Counted from the stretch's first letter, positions 22,831 through 38,673 are shown. The stretch: DNA of 54,550 nt from Nemertoderma westbladi (GCA_032718475.1 JAUCBJ010002998.1:1-54550); one strand, 5' to 3'. Program-made: numbers and translations. The notes: a model not told the origin generated them from the sequence alone.

Positions 22831-25800
22831 ACAATGCAATAGAGTTTATATATGGGGCCTGGGAATAAAACGCAATAGAGTTTATATATGGGGCCTGGGA
22901 ATACAACGCAATAGAGTTTATATAATATGGGGCCTGAGAATACAACGCAATAGAGTTTATATATGGGGCCTGGGAATACAACGCAATAGAGTTTATATAT
23001 GGGGCCTGGGAATACAATGCTATAGAGTTTATATATGGGGCCTGGGAATAAAACGCAATAGAGTTTATATATGGGGCCTGGGAATAAAACGCAATAGAGT
23101 TTATATATGGGGCTTGGGAATAAAACGCAATAGAGTTTATATATGGGTTCTGGGAATAAAACGCAATAGAGTTTATATATGGGGCCTGGGAATACAATGC
23201 AATAGAGTTTATATATGGGGCCTGGGAATACAATGCAATAGAGTTTATATATGGGGCCTGGGAATAAAACGCAATAGAGTTTATATATGGGTTCTGGGAA
23301 TAAAACGCAATAGAGTTTATATATGGGGCCTGGGAATAAAACGCAATAGAGTTTATATATGGGTTCTGGGAATAAAACGCAATAGAGTTTATATATGGGG
23401 CCTGGGAATACAATGCAATAGAGTTTATATATGGGGCCTGGGAATACAATGCAATAGAGTTTATATATGGGGCCTGGGAATAAAACGCAATAGAGTTTAT
23501 ATATGGGTTCTGGGAATAAAACGCAATAGAGTTTATATATGGGGCCTGGGAATAAAACGCAATAGAGTTTATATATGGGTTCTGGGAATAAAACGCAATA
23601 GAGTTTATATATGGGGCCTGGGAATACAATGCAATAGAGTTTATATAATATGGGGCCTGGGAATACAACGCAATAGAGTTTATATATGGGGCCTGGGAAT
23701 AAAACGCAATAGAGTTTATATATGGGTTCTGGGAATAAAACGCAATAGAGTTTATATATGGGGCCTGGGAATACAATGCAATAGAGTTTATATAATATGG
23801 GGCCTGGGAATACAAAGCAATAGAGTTTATATATGGGGCCTGGGAATAAAACGCAATAGAGTTAATATATGGGGCCTGGGAATAAAACGCAATAGAGTTT
23901 ATATATGGGGCCTGGGAATACAACGCAATAGAGTTTATATATGGGGCCTGGGAATACAATGCAATAGAGTTTATATATGGGGCCTGGGAATACAACGCCA
24001 TAGAGTTTATATATGGGGCCTGGGAATAAAACGCAATAGAGTTTATATATGGGACTTGGGAATACAATGCTATAGAGATTATATATGGGGCCTGGGAATA
24101 CAACGCAATAGAGTTTATATATGGGGCCTGGGAATACAACGCAATAGAGTTAATATATGGGGCCTGGGAATACAACGCAATAGAGTTTATATATGGGGCC
24201 TGGGAATACAAAGCAATACAGTTTATATATGGGGCCTGGGAATACAATGCTATAGAGTTTATATATGGGGCCTGGGAATACAACGCAATAGAGTTTATAT
24301 ATGGGGCCTGGGAATACAAAGCAATAGAGTTTATATATGGGGCTTGGGAATACAACGCAATAGAGTTTATATATGGGGCCTGGGAATACAACGCAATAGA
24401 GTTTATATATGGGGCCTGGGAATACAAAGCAATACAGTTTATATATGGGGCCTGGGAATACAATGCTATAGAGTTTATATATGGGGCCTGGGAATACAAC
24501 GCAATAGAGTTTATATATGGGGCCTGGGAATACAAAGCAATAGAGTTTATATATGGGGCTTGGGAATACAACGCAATAGAGTTTATATATGGGGCCTGGG
24601 AATACAAAGCAATAGAGTTTATATATGGGGCCTGGGAATACAAAGCAATAGAGTTTATATATGGGGCCTGGGAATACAAAGCAATAGAATTTATATGTGG
24701 GGCCTGGAAATACAATGCAATAGAGTTTATATATGGGGCCTGGGAATAAAACGCAATAGAGTTTATATATGGGGCCTGGGAATACAATGCTATAGAGTTT
24801 ATATATGGGGCCTGGGATTACAATGCAATAGAGTTTATATATGGGGCCTGGGAATATAACGCAATAGAGATTATATATGGGGCCTGGGAATACAATGCTA
24901 TAGAGTTTATATATGGGGCCTGGGAATACAAAGCAATATAGTTTATATATGGGGCCTGGGAATACAAAGCAATAGAGTTTATATATGTGGCCTGGGAATA
25001 CAACGCAATAGAGTTTATATGTGGGGCCTGGAAATACAACGCAATAGAGTTTATATATGGGGCCTGGGAATACAAAGCAAAATAGTTTATATATGGGGCC
25101 TGGGAATACAAAGCAATAGAGTTTATATATGTGGCCTGGGAATACAACGCAATAGAGTTTATATATGGGGCCTGGGAATACAAAGCAATAGAGTTTATAT
25201 GTGGGGCCTGGGAATACAAAGCAATAGAGTTAATATATGTGGCCTGGGAAAACAAAGCAATAAAATTTATATGTGGGGCCTGGGAATACAATGCTATAGA
25301 GTTTATATATGGGGCCTGGGAATACAATGCTATAGAGTTTATATATGGGGCCTGGGAATACAAAGCAATAGAGTTTATATATGGGGCCTGGGAATACAAA
25401 GCAATAGAGTTTATATGTGGGGCCTGGGAATACAAAGCAATAGAGTTTATATATGGGGCCTGGGAATACAACGCAATAGAGTTTATATTTGGGGCCTGGG
25501 AATACAAAGCAATAGAGTTTATATATGGGGCCTGGGAATACAAAGCAATAGAGTTTATATTTGGGGCCTGGGAATACAAAGCAATAGAATTTATATGTGG
25601 GGCCGGGGAATACAAAGCAATAGAATTTATATGTGGGGCCTGGGAATACAAAGCAATAGAGTTTATATTTGGGGCCTGGGAATACAAAGCAATAGAGTTT
25701 ATATGTGGGGCCTGGGAATACAAAGCAATAGAATTTATATGTGGGGCCTGGAAATACAAAGCAATAGAGTTAATATATGTGGCCTGGGAAAACAAAGCAA

Positions 25801-28800
25801 TAGAATTTATATGTGGGGCCTGGGAATACAATGCTATAGAGTTTATATATGGGGCCTGGGAATACAATGCTATAGAGTTTATATATGGGGCCTGGGAATA
25901 CAAAGCAATAGAGTTTATATATGGGGCCTGGGAATACAACGCAATAGAGTTTATATTTGGGGCCTGGGAATACAAAGCAATAGAGTTTATATATGGGGCC
26001 TGGGAATAAAACGCAATAGAGTTTATATATGGGGCCTGGGAATACAATGCTATAGAGTTTATATATGGGGCCTGGGATTACAATGCAATAGAGTTTATAT
26101 ATGGGGCCTGGGAATATAACGCAATAGAGATTATATATGGGGCCTGGGAATACAATGCTATAGAGTTTATATATGGGGCCTGGGAATACAAAGCAATATA
26201 GTTTATATATGGGGCCTGGGAATACAAAGCAATAGAGTTTATATATGTGGCCTGGGAATACAACGCAATAGAGTTTATATGTGGGGCCTGGAAATACAAC
26301 GCAATAGAGTTTATATATGGGGCCTGGGAATACAAAGCAAAATAGTTTATATATGGGGCCTGGGAATACAAAGCAATAGAGTTTATATATGTGGCCTGGG
26401 AATACAACGCAATAGAGTTTATATATGGGGCCTGGGAATACAAAGCAATAGAGTTTATATGTGGGGCCTGGGAATACAAAGCAATAGAGTTAATATATGT
26501 GGCCTGGGAAAACAAAGCAATAAAATTTATATGTGGGGCCTGGGAATACAATGCTATAGAGTTTATATATGGGGCCTGGGAATACAATGCTATAGAGTTT
26601 ATATATGGGGCCTGGGAATACAAAGCAATAGAGTTTATATATGGGGCCTGGGAATACAAAGCAATAGAGTTTATATGTGGGGCCTGGGAATACAAAGCAA
26701 TAGAGTTTATATATGGGGCCTGGGAATACAACGCAATAGAGTTTATATTTGGGGCCTTGGAATACAAAGCAATAGAGTTTATATATGGGGCCTGGGAATA
26801 CAAAGCAATAGAGTTTATATTTGGGGCCTGGGAATACAAAGCAATAGAATTTATATGTGGGGCCGGGGAATACAAAGCAATAGAATTTATATGTGGGGCC
26901 TGGGAATACAAAGCAATAGAGTTTATATTTGGGGCCTGGGAATACAAAGCAATAGAGTTTATATGTGGGGCCTGGGAATACAAAGCAATAGAATTTATAT
27001 GTGGGGCCTGGAAATACAAAGCAATAGAGTTAATATATGTGGCCTGGGAAAACAAAGCAATAGAATTTATATGTGGGGCCTGGGAATACAATGCTATAGA
27101 GTTTATATATGGGGCCTGGGAATACAATGCTATAGAGTTTATATATGGGGCCTGGGAATACAAAGCAATAGAGTTTATATATGGGGCCTGGGAATACAAC
27201 GCAATAGAGTTTATATTTGGGGCCTGGGAATACAAAGCAATAGAGTTTATATATGGGGCCTGGGAATACAAAGCAATAGAGTTTATATTTGGGGCCTGGG
27301 AATACAAAGCAATAGAATTTATATGTGGGGCCGGGGAATACAAAGCAATAGAATTTATATGTGGGGCCTGGGAATACAAAGCAATAGAGTTTATATTTGG
27401 GGCCTGGGAATACAAAGCAATAGAGTTTATATGTGGGGCCTGGGAATACAAAGCAATAGAATTTATATGTGGGGCCTGGAAATACAAAGCAATAGAGTTA
27501 ATATATGTGGCCTGGGAAAACAAAGCAATAGAATTTATATGTGGGGCCTGGGAATACAATGCTATAGAGTTTATATATGGGGCCTGGGAATACAATGCTA
27601 TAGAGTTTATATATGGGGCCTGGGAATACAAAGCAATAGAGTTTATATATGGGGCCTGGGAATACAAAGCAATAGAGTTTATATGTGGGGCCTGGGAATA
27701 CAACGCAATACAGTTTATATATGGGGCCTGGGAATACAACGCAATAGAGTTTATATATGGGGCTTGGGAATACAACGCAATAGAGTTTATATATGGGGCC
27801 TGGGAATACAATGCTATAGAGTTTATATATGGGGCCTGGGAATACAAAGCAATAGAGTTTATATATGGGGCTTGGGAATACAAAGCAATACAGTTTATAT
27901 ATGTGGCCTGGGAATACAATGCAATAGAGTTTATATATGGGGCCTGGGAATACAAAGCAATAGAGTTTATATTTGGGGCCTGGGAATACAAAGCAATAGA
28001 ATTTATATATGGGGCCTGGGAATACAAAGCAATATAATTTATATATGGGGCCTGGGAATACAATGCTATAGAGTTTATATATGGGGCCTGGGAATACAAT
28101 GCTATAGAGTTTATATATGGGGCCTGGGAATATGGGAATACAAAGCAATAGAGTTTATATATGGGGCCTGGGAATACAATGCTATAGAGTTTATATATGG
28201 GGCCTGGGAATATGGGAATACAAAGCAATAGAGTTTATATATGGGGCCTGGGAATACAAAGCAATATAATTTATATATGGGGCCTGGGAATACAATGCTA
28301 TAGAGTTTATATATGGGGCCTGGGAATACAATGCTATAGAGTTTATATATGGGGCCTGGGAATATGGGAATACAAAGCAATAGAGTTTATACATGGGGCC
28401 TGGGAATACAAAGCAATAGAATTTATATATGTGGCCTGGGAATACAAAGCAATATAATTTATATGTGGGGCCTGGAAATACAAAGCAATAGAGTTTATAT
28501 ATGGGGCCTGGGAATACAAAGCAATAGAATTTATATATGTGGCCTGGGAATACAAAGCAATAGAGTTTATATATGGGGCCTGGGAATTCAAAGCAATATA
28601 ATTTATATATGTGGCCTGGGAATACAAAGCAATAGAGTTTTTATATGGGGCATGGGAATACAATGCAATAGAGTTTATATATGGGGCCTGGGAATACAAA
28701 GCAATAGAGTTTATATATGGGGCCTGGGAATACAAAGCAATAGAGTTTATATATGGGGCCTGGGAATACAAAGCAATATAGTTTTTATATGGGGCCTGGG

Positions 28801-31800
28801 AATACAAAGCAATAGAGTTTATATATGGGGCCTGGGAATACAAAGCAATAGAATTTATATATGGGGCCTGGGAATACAAAGCAATATAGTTTATATATGT
28901 GGCCTGGGAATACAAAGCAATAGAATTTATATGTGGGGCCTGGGAATACAAAGCAATATTAGTTTATATACGGGGCCTGGGAATACAACGCAATAGAATT
29001 TATATGTGGGGCCTGGGAATACAAAGCAATAGAGTTTATATATGTGGCCTGGGAATACAAAGCAATAGAATTTATATATGGGGCCTGGGAATACAATGCT
29101 ATAGAGTTTATATATGGGGCCTGGGAATACAATGCTATAGAGTTTATATATGGGGCCTGGGAATACAAAGCAATAGAGTTTATATATGGGGCCTGGGAAT
29201 ACAAAGCAATAGAATTTATATATGTGGCCTGGGAATACAAAGCAATAGAATTTATATGTGGGGCCTGGAAATACAAAGAAATAGAGTTTATATATGGGGC
29301 CTGGGAATACAAAGCAATAGAGTTTATATATGGGGCCTGGGAATACAAAGCAATATAATTTATATATGTGGCCTGGGAATACAAAGCAATAGAGTTTATA
29401 TATGTGGCCTGGGAATACAAAGCAATAGAATTTATATATGCGGCCTGGGAATACAATGCTATAGAGTTTATATATGGGGCCTGGGAATACAATGCTATAG
29501 AGTTTATATATGGGGCCTGGGAATACAAAGCAATAGAGTTTATATATGGGGCCTGGAATACAAAGCAATAGAATTTATATATGTGGCCTGGGAATACAAA
29601 GCAATAGAATTTATATGTGGGGCCTGGAAATACAAAGCAATAGAGTTTATATATGTGGCCTGGGAATACAAAGCAATAGAATTTATATATGGGGCCTGGG
29701 AATACAATGCTATAGAGTTTATATATGTGGCCTGGGAATACAAAGCAATAGAATTTATATGTGGGGCCTGGAAATACAAAGCAATAGAGTTAATATATGT
29801 GGCCTGGGAAAACAAAGCAATAGAATTTATATGTGGGGCCTGGAAATACAACGCAATAGAGTTTATATATGGGGCCTGGGAATACAATGCAATAGAGTTT
29901 ATATATGGGGCCTGGGAATACAATGCAATAGAGTTTATATATGGGGCCTGGGAATACAAAGCAATAGAGTTTATATGTGGGGCCTGGGAATACAAAGCAA
30001 TAGAGTTTATATTTGGGGCCTGGGAATACAAAGCAATAGAATTTATATGTGGGGCCTGGGAATACAAAGCAATAGAATTTATATGTGGGGCCTGGGAATA
30101 CAAAGCAATAGAGTTTATATTTGGGGCCTGGGAATACAAAGCAATAGAGTTTATATGTGGGGCCTGGGAATACAAAGCAATAGAATTTATATGTGGGGCC
30201 TGGAAATACAAAGCAATAGAGTTAATATATGTGGCCTGGGAAAACAAAGCAATAGAATTTATATGTGGGGCCTGGGAATACAATGCTATAGAGTTTATAT
30301 ATGGGGCCTGGGAATACAAAGCAATAGAGTTTATATATGGGGCCTGGGAATACAAAGCAATAGAGTTTATATGTGGGGCCTGGGAATACAACGCAATACA
30401 GTTTATATATGGGGCCTGGGAATACAACGCAATAGAGTTTATATATGGGGCTTGGGAATACAACGCAATAGAGTTTATATATGGGGCCTGGGAATACAAT
30501 GCTATAGAGTTTATATATGGGGCCTGGGAATACAAAGCAATAGAGTTTATATATGGGGCTTGGGAATACAAAGCAATACAGTTTATATATGTGGCCTGGG
30601 AATACAATGCAATAGAGTTTATATATGGGGCCTGGGAATACAAAGCAATAGAGTTTATATTTGGGGCCTGGGAATACAAAGCAATAGAATTTATATATGG
30701 GGCCTGGGAATACAAAGCAATATAATTTATATATGGGGCCTGGGAATACAATGCTATAGAGTTTATATATGGGGCCTGGGAATACAATGCTATAGAGTTT
30801 ATATATGGGGCCTGGGAATATGGGAATACAAAGCAATAGAGTTTATATATGGGGCCTGGGAATACAATGCTATAGAGTTTATATATGGGGCCTGGGAATA
30901 TGGGAATACAAAGCAATAGAGTTTATATATGGGGCCTGGGAATACAAAGCAATATAATTTATATATGGGGCCTGGGAATACAATGCTATAGAGTTTATAT
31001 ATGGGGCCTGGGAATACAACGCAATAGAGTTTATATATGGGGCCTGGGAATACAAAGCAAAATAGTTTATATATGGGGCCTGGGAATATGGGAATACAAA
31101 GCAATAGAGTTTATATATGGGGCCTGGGAATACACAGCAATAGAATTTATATATGTGGCCTGGGAATACAAAGCAATATAATTTATATGTGGGGCCTGGA
31201 AATACAAAGCAATAGAGTTTATATATGGGGCCTGGGAATACAAAGCAATAGAATTTATATATATGGCCTGGGAATACAAAGCAATAGAGTTTATATATGG
31301 GGCCTGGGAATTCAAAGCAATATAATTTATATATGTGGCCTGGGAATACAAAGCAATAGAGTTTTTATATGGGGCATGGGAATACAATGCAATAGAGTTT
31401 ATATATGGGGCCTGGGAATACAAAGCAATAGAGTTTATATATGGGGCCTGGGAATACAAAGCAATAGAGTTTATATATGGGGCCTGGGAATACAAAGCAA
31501 AATAGTTTATATATGGGGCCTGGGAATACAAAGCAATAGAGTTTATATATGGGGCCTGGGAATACAAAGCAATATAGTTTATATATGGGGCCTGGGAATA
31601 CAAAGCAATAGAGTTTATATATGGGGCCTGGGAATACAAAGCAATAGAATTTATATATGGGGCCTGGGAATACAAAGCAATATTAGTTTATATACGGGGC
31701 CTGGGAATACAACACAATAGAATTTATATGTGGGGCCTGGGAATACAAAGCAATAGAGTTTATATATGTGGCCTGGGAATACAAAGCAATATAATTTATA

Positions 31801-34800
31801 TATGGGGCCTGGGAATACAATGCTATAGAGTTTATATATGGGGCCTGGGAATACAATGCTATAGAGTTTATATATGGGGCCTGGGAATACAATGCTATAG
31901 AGTTTATATATGGGGCCTGGGAATATGGGAATACAAAGCAATAGAGTTTATACATGGGGCCTGGGAATACAAAGCAATAGAATTTATATATGTGGCCTGG
32001 GAATACAAAGCAATATAATTTATATGTGGGGCCTGGAAATACAAAGCAATAGAGTTTATATATGGGGCCTGGGAATACAAAGCAATAGAATTTATATATG
32101 TGGCCTGGGAATACAAAGCAATAGAGTTTATATATGGGGCCTGGGAATTCAAAGCAATATAATTTATATATGTGGCCTGGGAATACAAAGCCATAGAGTT
32201 TTTATATGGGGCATGGGAATACAATGCAATAGAGTTTATATATGGGGCCTGGGAATACAAAGCAATAGAGTTTATATATGGGGCCTGGGAATACAAAGCA
32301 ATAGAGTTTATATATGGGGCCTGGGAATACAAAGCAATATAGTTTTTATATAGGGCCTGGGAATACAAAGCAATAGAGTTTATATATGGGGCCTGGGAAT
32401 ACAAAGCAATAGAATTTATATATGGGGCCTGGGAATACAAAGCAATATAGTTTATATATGGGGCCTGGGAATACAAAGCAATATTAGTTTATATACGGGG
32501 CCTGGGAATACAACGCAATAGAATTTATATGTGGGGCCTGGGAATACAAAGCAATAGAGTTTATATATGTGGCCTGGGAATACAAAGCACTAGAATTTAT
32601 ATATGGGGCCTGGGAATACAATGCTATAGAGTTTATATATGGGGCCTGGGAATACAATGCTATAGAGTTTATATATGGGGCCTGGGAATACAAAGCAATA
32701 GAGTTTATATATGGGGCCTGGGAATACAAAGCAATAGAATTTATATATGTGGCCTGGGAATACAAAGCAATATAATTTATATGTGGGGCCTGGAAATACA
32801 AAGAAATAGAGTTTATATATGGGGCCTGGGAATACAAAGCAATAGAGTTTATATATGGGGCCTGGGAATACAAAGCAATATAATTTATATATGTGGCCTG
32901 GGAATACAAAGCAATAGAGTTTATATATTTATTGTGGCCTGGGAATACAAAGCAATAGAATTTATATATGCGGCCTGGGAATACAATGCTATAGAGTTTA
33001 TATATGGGGCCTGGGAATACAATGCTATAGAGTTTATATATGGGGCCTGGGAATACAAAGCAATAGAGTTTATATATGGGGCCTGGGAATACAAAGCAAT
33101 AGAATTTATATATGTGGCCTGGGAATACAAAGCAATAGAATTTATATGTGGGGCCTGGAAATACAAAGCAATAGAGTTTATATATGTGGCCTGGGAATAC
33201 AAAGCAATAGAATTTATATATGGGGCCTGGGAATACAATGCTATAGAGTTTATATATGTGGCCTGGGAATACAAAGCAATAGAATTTATATGTGGGGCCT
33301 GGAAATACAAAGCAATAGAGTTTATATATGGGGCCTGGGAATACAAAGCAATAGAGTTTATATATGGGGCCTGGGAATACAAAGCAATAGAATTTATATG
33401 TGGGGCCTGGAAATACAAAGCAATAGAGTTAATATATGTGGCCTGGGAAAACAAAGCAATATAATTTATATGTGGGGCCTGGAAATACAACGCAATAGAG
33501 TTTATATATGGGGCCTGGGAATACAATGCAATAGAGTTTATATATGGGGCCTGGGAATACAATGCAATAGAGTTTATATATGGGGCCTGGGAATACAAAG
33601 CAATAGAGTTTATATGTGGGGCCTGGGAATACAAAGCAATAGAGTTTATATTTGGGGCCTGGGAATACAAAGCAATAGAATTTATATGTGGGGCCTGGGA
33701 ATACAAAGCAATAGAATTTATATGTGGGGCCTGGGAATACAAAGCAATATAGTTTATATTTGGGGCCTGGGAATACAAAGCAATAGAGTTTATATGTGGG
33801 GCCTGGGAATACAAAGCAATAGAATTTATATGTGGGGCCTGGAAATACAAAGCAATAGAGTTAATATATGTGGCCTGGGAAAACAAAGCAATAGAATTTA
33901 TATGTGGGGCCTGGGAATACAATGCTATAGAGTTTATATATGGGGCCTGGGAATACAATGCTATAGAGTTTATATATGGGGCCTGGGAATACAAAGCAAT
34001 AGAGTTTATATATGGGGCCTGGGAATACAAAGCAATAGAGTTTATATGTGGGGCCTGGGAATACAACGCAATACAGTTTATATATGGGGCCTGGGAATAC
34101 AACGCAATAGAGTTTATATATGGGGCTTGGGAATACAACGCAATAGAGTTTATATATGGGGCCTGGGAATACAATGCTATAGAGTTTATATATGGGGCCT
34201 GGGAATACAAAGCAATAGAGTTTATATATGGGGCTTGGGAATACAACGCAATAGAGTTTATATATGGGGCCTGGGAATACAATGCTATAGAGTTTATATA
34301 TGGGGCCTGGGAATACAAAGCAATAGAGTTTATATATGGGGCTTGGGAATACAAAGCAATAGAGTTTATATATGGGGCTTGGGAATACAAAGCAATACAG
34401 TTTATATATGTGGCCTGGGAATACAATGCTATAGAGTTTATATATGGGGCCTGGGAATACAAAGCAATAGAGTTTATATATGGGGCTTGGGAATACAAAG
34501 CAATACAGTTTATATATGTGGCCTGGGAATACAATGCAATAGAGTTTATATATGGGGCCTGGGAATACAAAGCAATAGAGTTTATATATGGGGCTTGGGA
34601 ATACAAAGCAATACAGTTTATATATGTGGCCTGGGAATACAATGCAATAGAGTTTATATATGGGGCCTGGGAATACAAAGCAATAGAGTTTATATTTGGG
34701 GCCTGGGAATACAAAGCAATAGAATTTATATATGGGGCCTGGGAATACAAAGCAATATAATTTATATATGGGGCCTGGGAATACAATGCTATAGAGTTTA

Positions 34801-37800
34801 TATATGGGGCCTGGGAATACAATGCTATAGAGTTTATATATGGGGCCTGGGAATATGGGAATACAAAGCAATAGAGTTTATATATGGGGCCTGGGAATAC
34901 AATGCTATAGAGTTTATATATGGGGCCTGGGAATATGGGAATACAAAGCAATAGAGTTTATATATGGGGCCTGGGAATACAAAGCAATATAATTTATATA
35001 TGGGGCCTGGGAATACAATGCTATATAGTTTATATATGGGGCCTGGGAATACAATGCTATAGAGTTTATATATGGGGCCTGGGAATATGGGAATACAAAG
35101 CAATAGAGTTTATATATGGGTCCTGGGAATACAAAGCAATAGAATTTATATATGTGGCCTGGGAATACAAAGCAATAGAATTTATATGTGGGGCCTGGAA
35201 ATACAAAGCAATAGAGTTTATATATGGGGCCTGGGAATACAAAGCAATAGAATTTATATATATGGCCTGGGAATACAAAGCAATAGAGTTTATATATGGG
35301 GCCTGGGAATTCAAAGCAATATAATTTATTTATGTGGCCTGGGAATACAAAGCAATAGAGTTTTTATATGGGGCATGGGAATACAATGCAATAGAGTTTA
35401 TATATGGGGCCTGGGAATACAAAGCAATAGAGTTTATATATGGGGCCTGGGAATACAAAGCAATAGAGTTTATATATGGGGCCTGGGAATACAAAGCAAT
35501 ATAGTTTATATATGGGGCCTGGGAATTCAAAGCAATAGAGTTTATATATGGGGCCTGGGAATACAAAGCAATATAGTTTATATATGGGGCCTGGGAATAC
35601 AAAGCAATAGAGTTTATATATGGGGCCTGGGAATACAAAGCAATAGAATTTATATATGGGGCCTGGGAATACAAAGCAATATTAGTTTATATACGGGGCC
35701 TGGGAATACAACGCAATAGAATTTATATGTGGGGCCTGGGAATACAAAGCAATAGAGTTTATATATGTGGCCTGGGAATACAAAGCAATAGAATTTATAT
35801 ATGGGGCCTGGGAATACAATGCTATAGAGTTTATATATGGGGCCTGGGAATACAATGCTATAGAGTTTATATATGGGGCCTGGGAATACAAAGCAATAGA
35901 GTTTATATATGGGGCCTGTGAATACAAAGCAATAGAATTTATATATGTGGCCTGGGAATACAAAGCAATAGAATTTATATGTGGGGCCTGGAAATACAAA
36001 GCAATAGAGTTTATATATGGGGCCTGGGAATACAAAGCAATAGAGTTTATATATGGGGCCTGGGAATACAAAGCAATATAATTTATATATGTGGCCTGGG
36101 AATACAAAGCAATAGAGTTTATATATGTGGCCTGGGAATACAAAGCAATAGAATTTATATATGCGGCCTGGGAATACAATGCTATAGAGTTTATATATGG
36201 GGCCTGGGAATACAATGCTATAGAGTTTATATATGGGGCCTGGGAATACAAAGCAATAGAGTTTATATATGGGGCCTGGGAATACAAAGCAATAGAATTT
36301 ATATATGTGGCCTGGGAATACAAAGCAATAGAATTTATATGTGGTGCCTGGAAATACAAAGCAATAGAGTTTATATATGTGGCCTGGGAATACAAAGCAA
36401 TAGAATTTATATATGGGGCCTGGGAATACAATGCTATAGAGTTTATATATGTGGCCTGGGAATACAAAGCAATAGAATTTATATGTGGGGCCTGGAAATA
36501 CAAAGCAATAGAGTTTATATATGGGGCCTGGGAATACAAAGCAATAGAGTTTATATATGGGGCCTGGGAATACAAAGCAATAGAATTTATATGTGGGGCC
36601 TGGAAATACAAAGCAATAGAGTTAATATATGTGGCCTGGGAAAACAAAGCAATAGAATTTATATGTGGGGCCTGGAAATACAACGCAATAGAGTTTATAT
36701 ATGGGGCCTGGGAATATAACGCAATAGAGTTTATATATGGGGCCTGGGAATACAACGCAATAGAGTTTATATATGGGGCCTGGGAATACAAAGCAATAGA
36801 GTTTATATGTGGGGCCTGGAAATACAACGCAATAGAGTTTATATATGGGGCCTGGGAATACAACGCAATAGAGTTTATATATGGGGCCTGGGAATACAAC
36901 GCAATAGAGTTTATATATGGGGCCTGGGAATACAACGCAATAGAGTTTGTATATGGGGCCTGGAAATACAAGGCAATAGAGTTAATATATGTGGCCTGGG
37001 AATACAAAGCAATAGAATTTATATGTGGGGCCTGGAAATACAAAGCAATAGAGTTTATATATGTGGCCTGGGAATACAAAGCAATAGAATTTATATATGG
37101 GGCCTGGGAATACAATGCTATAGAGTTTATATATGTGGCCTGGGAATACAAAGCAATAGAATTTATATGTGGGGCCTGGAAATACAAAGCAATAGAGTTT
37201 ATATATGGGGCCTGGGAATACAAAGCAATAGAGTTTATATATGGGGCCTGGGAATACAAAGCAATAGAATTTATATGTGGGGCCTGGAAATACAAAGCAA
37301 TAGAGTTAATATATGTGGCCTGGGAAAACAAAGCAATAGAATTTATATGTGGGGCCTGGAAATACAACGCAATAGAGTTTATATATGGGGCCTGGGAATA
37401 CAACGCAATAGAGTTTATATATGGGGCCTGGGAATACAACGCAATAGAGTTTATATATGGGGCCTGGGAATACAAAGCAATAGAGTTTATATGTGGGGCC
37501 TGGAAATACAACGCAATAGAGTTTATATATGGTGCCTGGGAATACAACGCAATAGAGTTTATATATGGGGCCTGGGAATACAACGCAATAGAGTTTATAT
37601 ATGGGGCCTGGGAATACAACGCAATAGAGTTTATATATGGGGCCTGGGAATACAACGCAATAGAGTTTGTATATGGGGCCTGGAAATACAAAGCAATAGA
37701 GTTAATATATGTGGCCTGGGAATACAAAGCAATAGAATTTATATGTGGGGCCTGGAAATACAACGCATTAGAGTTTATATATGGGGCCTGGGAATACAAC

Positions 37801-38673
37801 GCAATAGAGTTTATATATGGGGCCTGGGAATACAAAGCAATAGAGTTTATATATGGGGCCTGGGAATACAAAGCAATAGAGTTTATATATGGGGCCTGGG
37901 AATACAACACAATAGAGTTTATATATGGGGCCTTGGAATACAAAGCAATAGAATTTATATATGGGGCCTGGGAATACAGAGCAATAGAGTTTATATATGG
38001 GGCCTGGAAATACAAAGCAATAGAGTTAATATATGTGGCCTGGGAATACAAAGCAATATAATTTATATGTGGGGCCTGGAAATACAACGCAATAGAGTTT
38101 ATATATGGGGCCTGGGAATACAACGCAATAGAGTTTATATATGGGGCCTGGGAATACAATGCAATAGAGTTTATATATGGGGCCTGGGAATACAACGCAA
38201 TAGAGTTTATATATGGGGCCTGGGAATACAACACAATAGAGTTTGTATATGGGGCCTGGGAATACAAAGCAATAGAGTTTATATATGGGGCCTGGGAATA
38301 CAACGCAATAAGTTTGTATATGGGGCCTGGGAATACAAAGCAATAGAGTTTATATATGGGGCCTGGGAATACAACGCAATAGAGTTTATATATGGGGCCT
38401 GGGAATACAACGCAATAGAGTTTATATATGGGGCCTGGGAATACAATGCAATAGAGTTTATATATGGGGCCTGGGAATACAAAGCAATAGAGTTTATATA
38501 TGGGGCCTGGGAATACAACGCAATAGAGTTTATGTAATATGGGGCCTGGGAATACAACGCAATAGAGTTTATATATGGGGCCTGGGAATACAACGCAATA
38601 GAGTTTATATATGGGGCCTGGGAATACAAAGCAATAGAATTTATATATGGGGCCTGGGAATACAACGCAATAG
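22831..38673. repeat. 36-bp satellite array, about 440 copies
   Basis: The unit contains GCAATAGAGTTTATATATGG and GGCCTGGGAATACAAA, with variants at a few fixed positions (AATACAAAGC, AATACAACGC, AATACAATGCT, AATAAAACGC). Its length is divisible by three, so several frames on both strands stay open for hundreds of codons (12-residue repeats such as YSQAPYINSIAL on minus and GLGIQSNRVYIW on plus). Phase-shifting inserts occur at 22924, 23645, 28131, 30825, 32924 and 38533. Variant patterns recur in blocks, so higher-order repeats exist. The array ends abruptly at 38673, where the LTR sequence begins. Confidence 0.97.
24721..27240. repeat. Tandem 1260-bp higher-order duplication inside the satellite
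   Basis: 24721-25980 and 25981-27240 are the same succession of 35 monomer variants; a single difference was noticed (GGGGCCTGGG against GGGGCCTTGG near 26755). The near-identity of 35-monomer blocks, while neighbouring monomers differ, shows a recent large duplication by unequal exchange or an assembly artefact. Similar longer-range block repetition appears at about 27500-28230, 30200-30920 and 33870-34950, and at 28349-28996, 31037-31720, 31910-32530 and 35072-35719. Confidence 0.85.

Noticed and set aside
22811-38665. Dozens of long frames with 12-residue repeats (YSQAPYINSIAL, GLGIQSNRVYIW, GAWEYKAIEFIY)
   Set aside because: They are read-throughs of the 36-bp satellite in several frames and on both strands. 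No purifying pattern or gene context is visible.
22831-38673. CRISPR-like array with 36-bp repeats
   Set aside because: Monomers are directly adjacent with no unique spacers, and the genome is animal.
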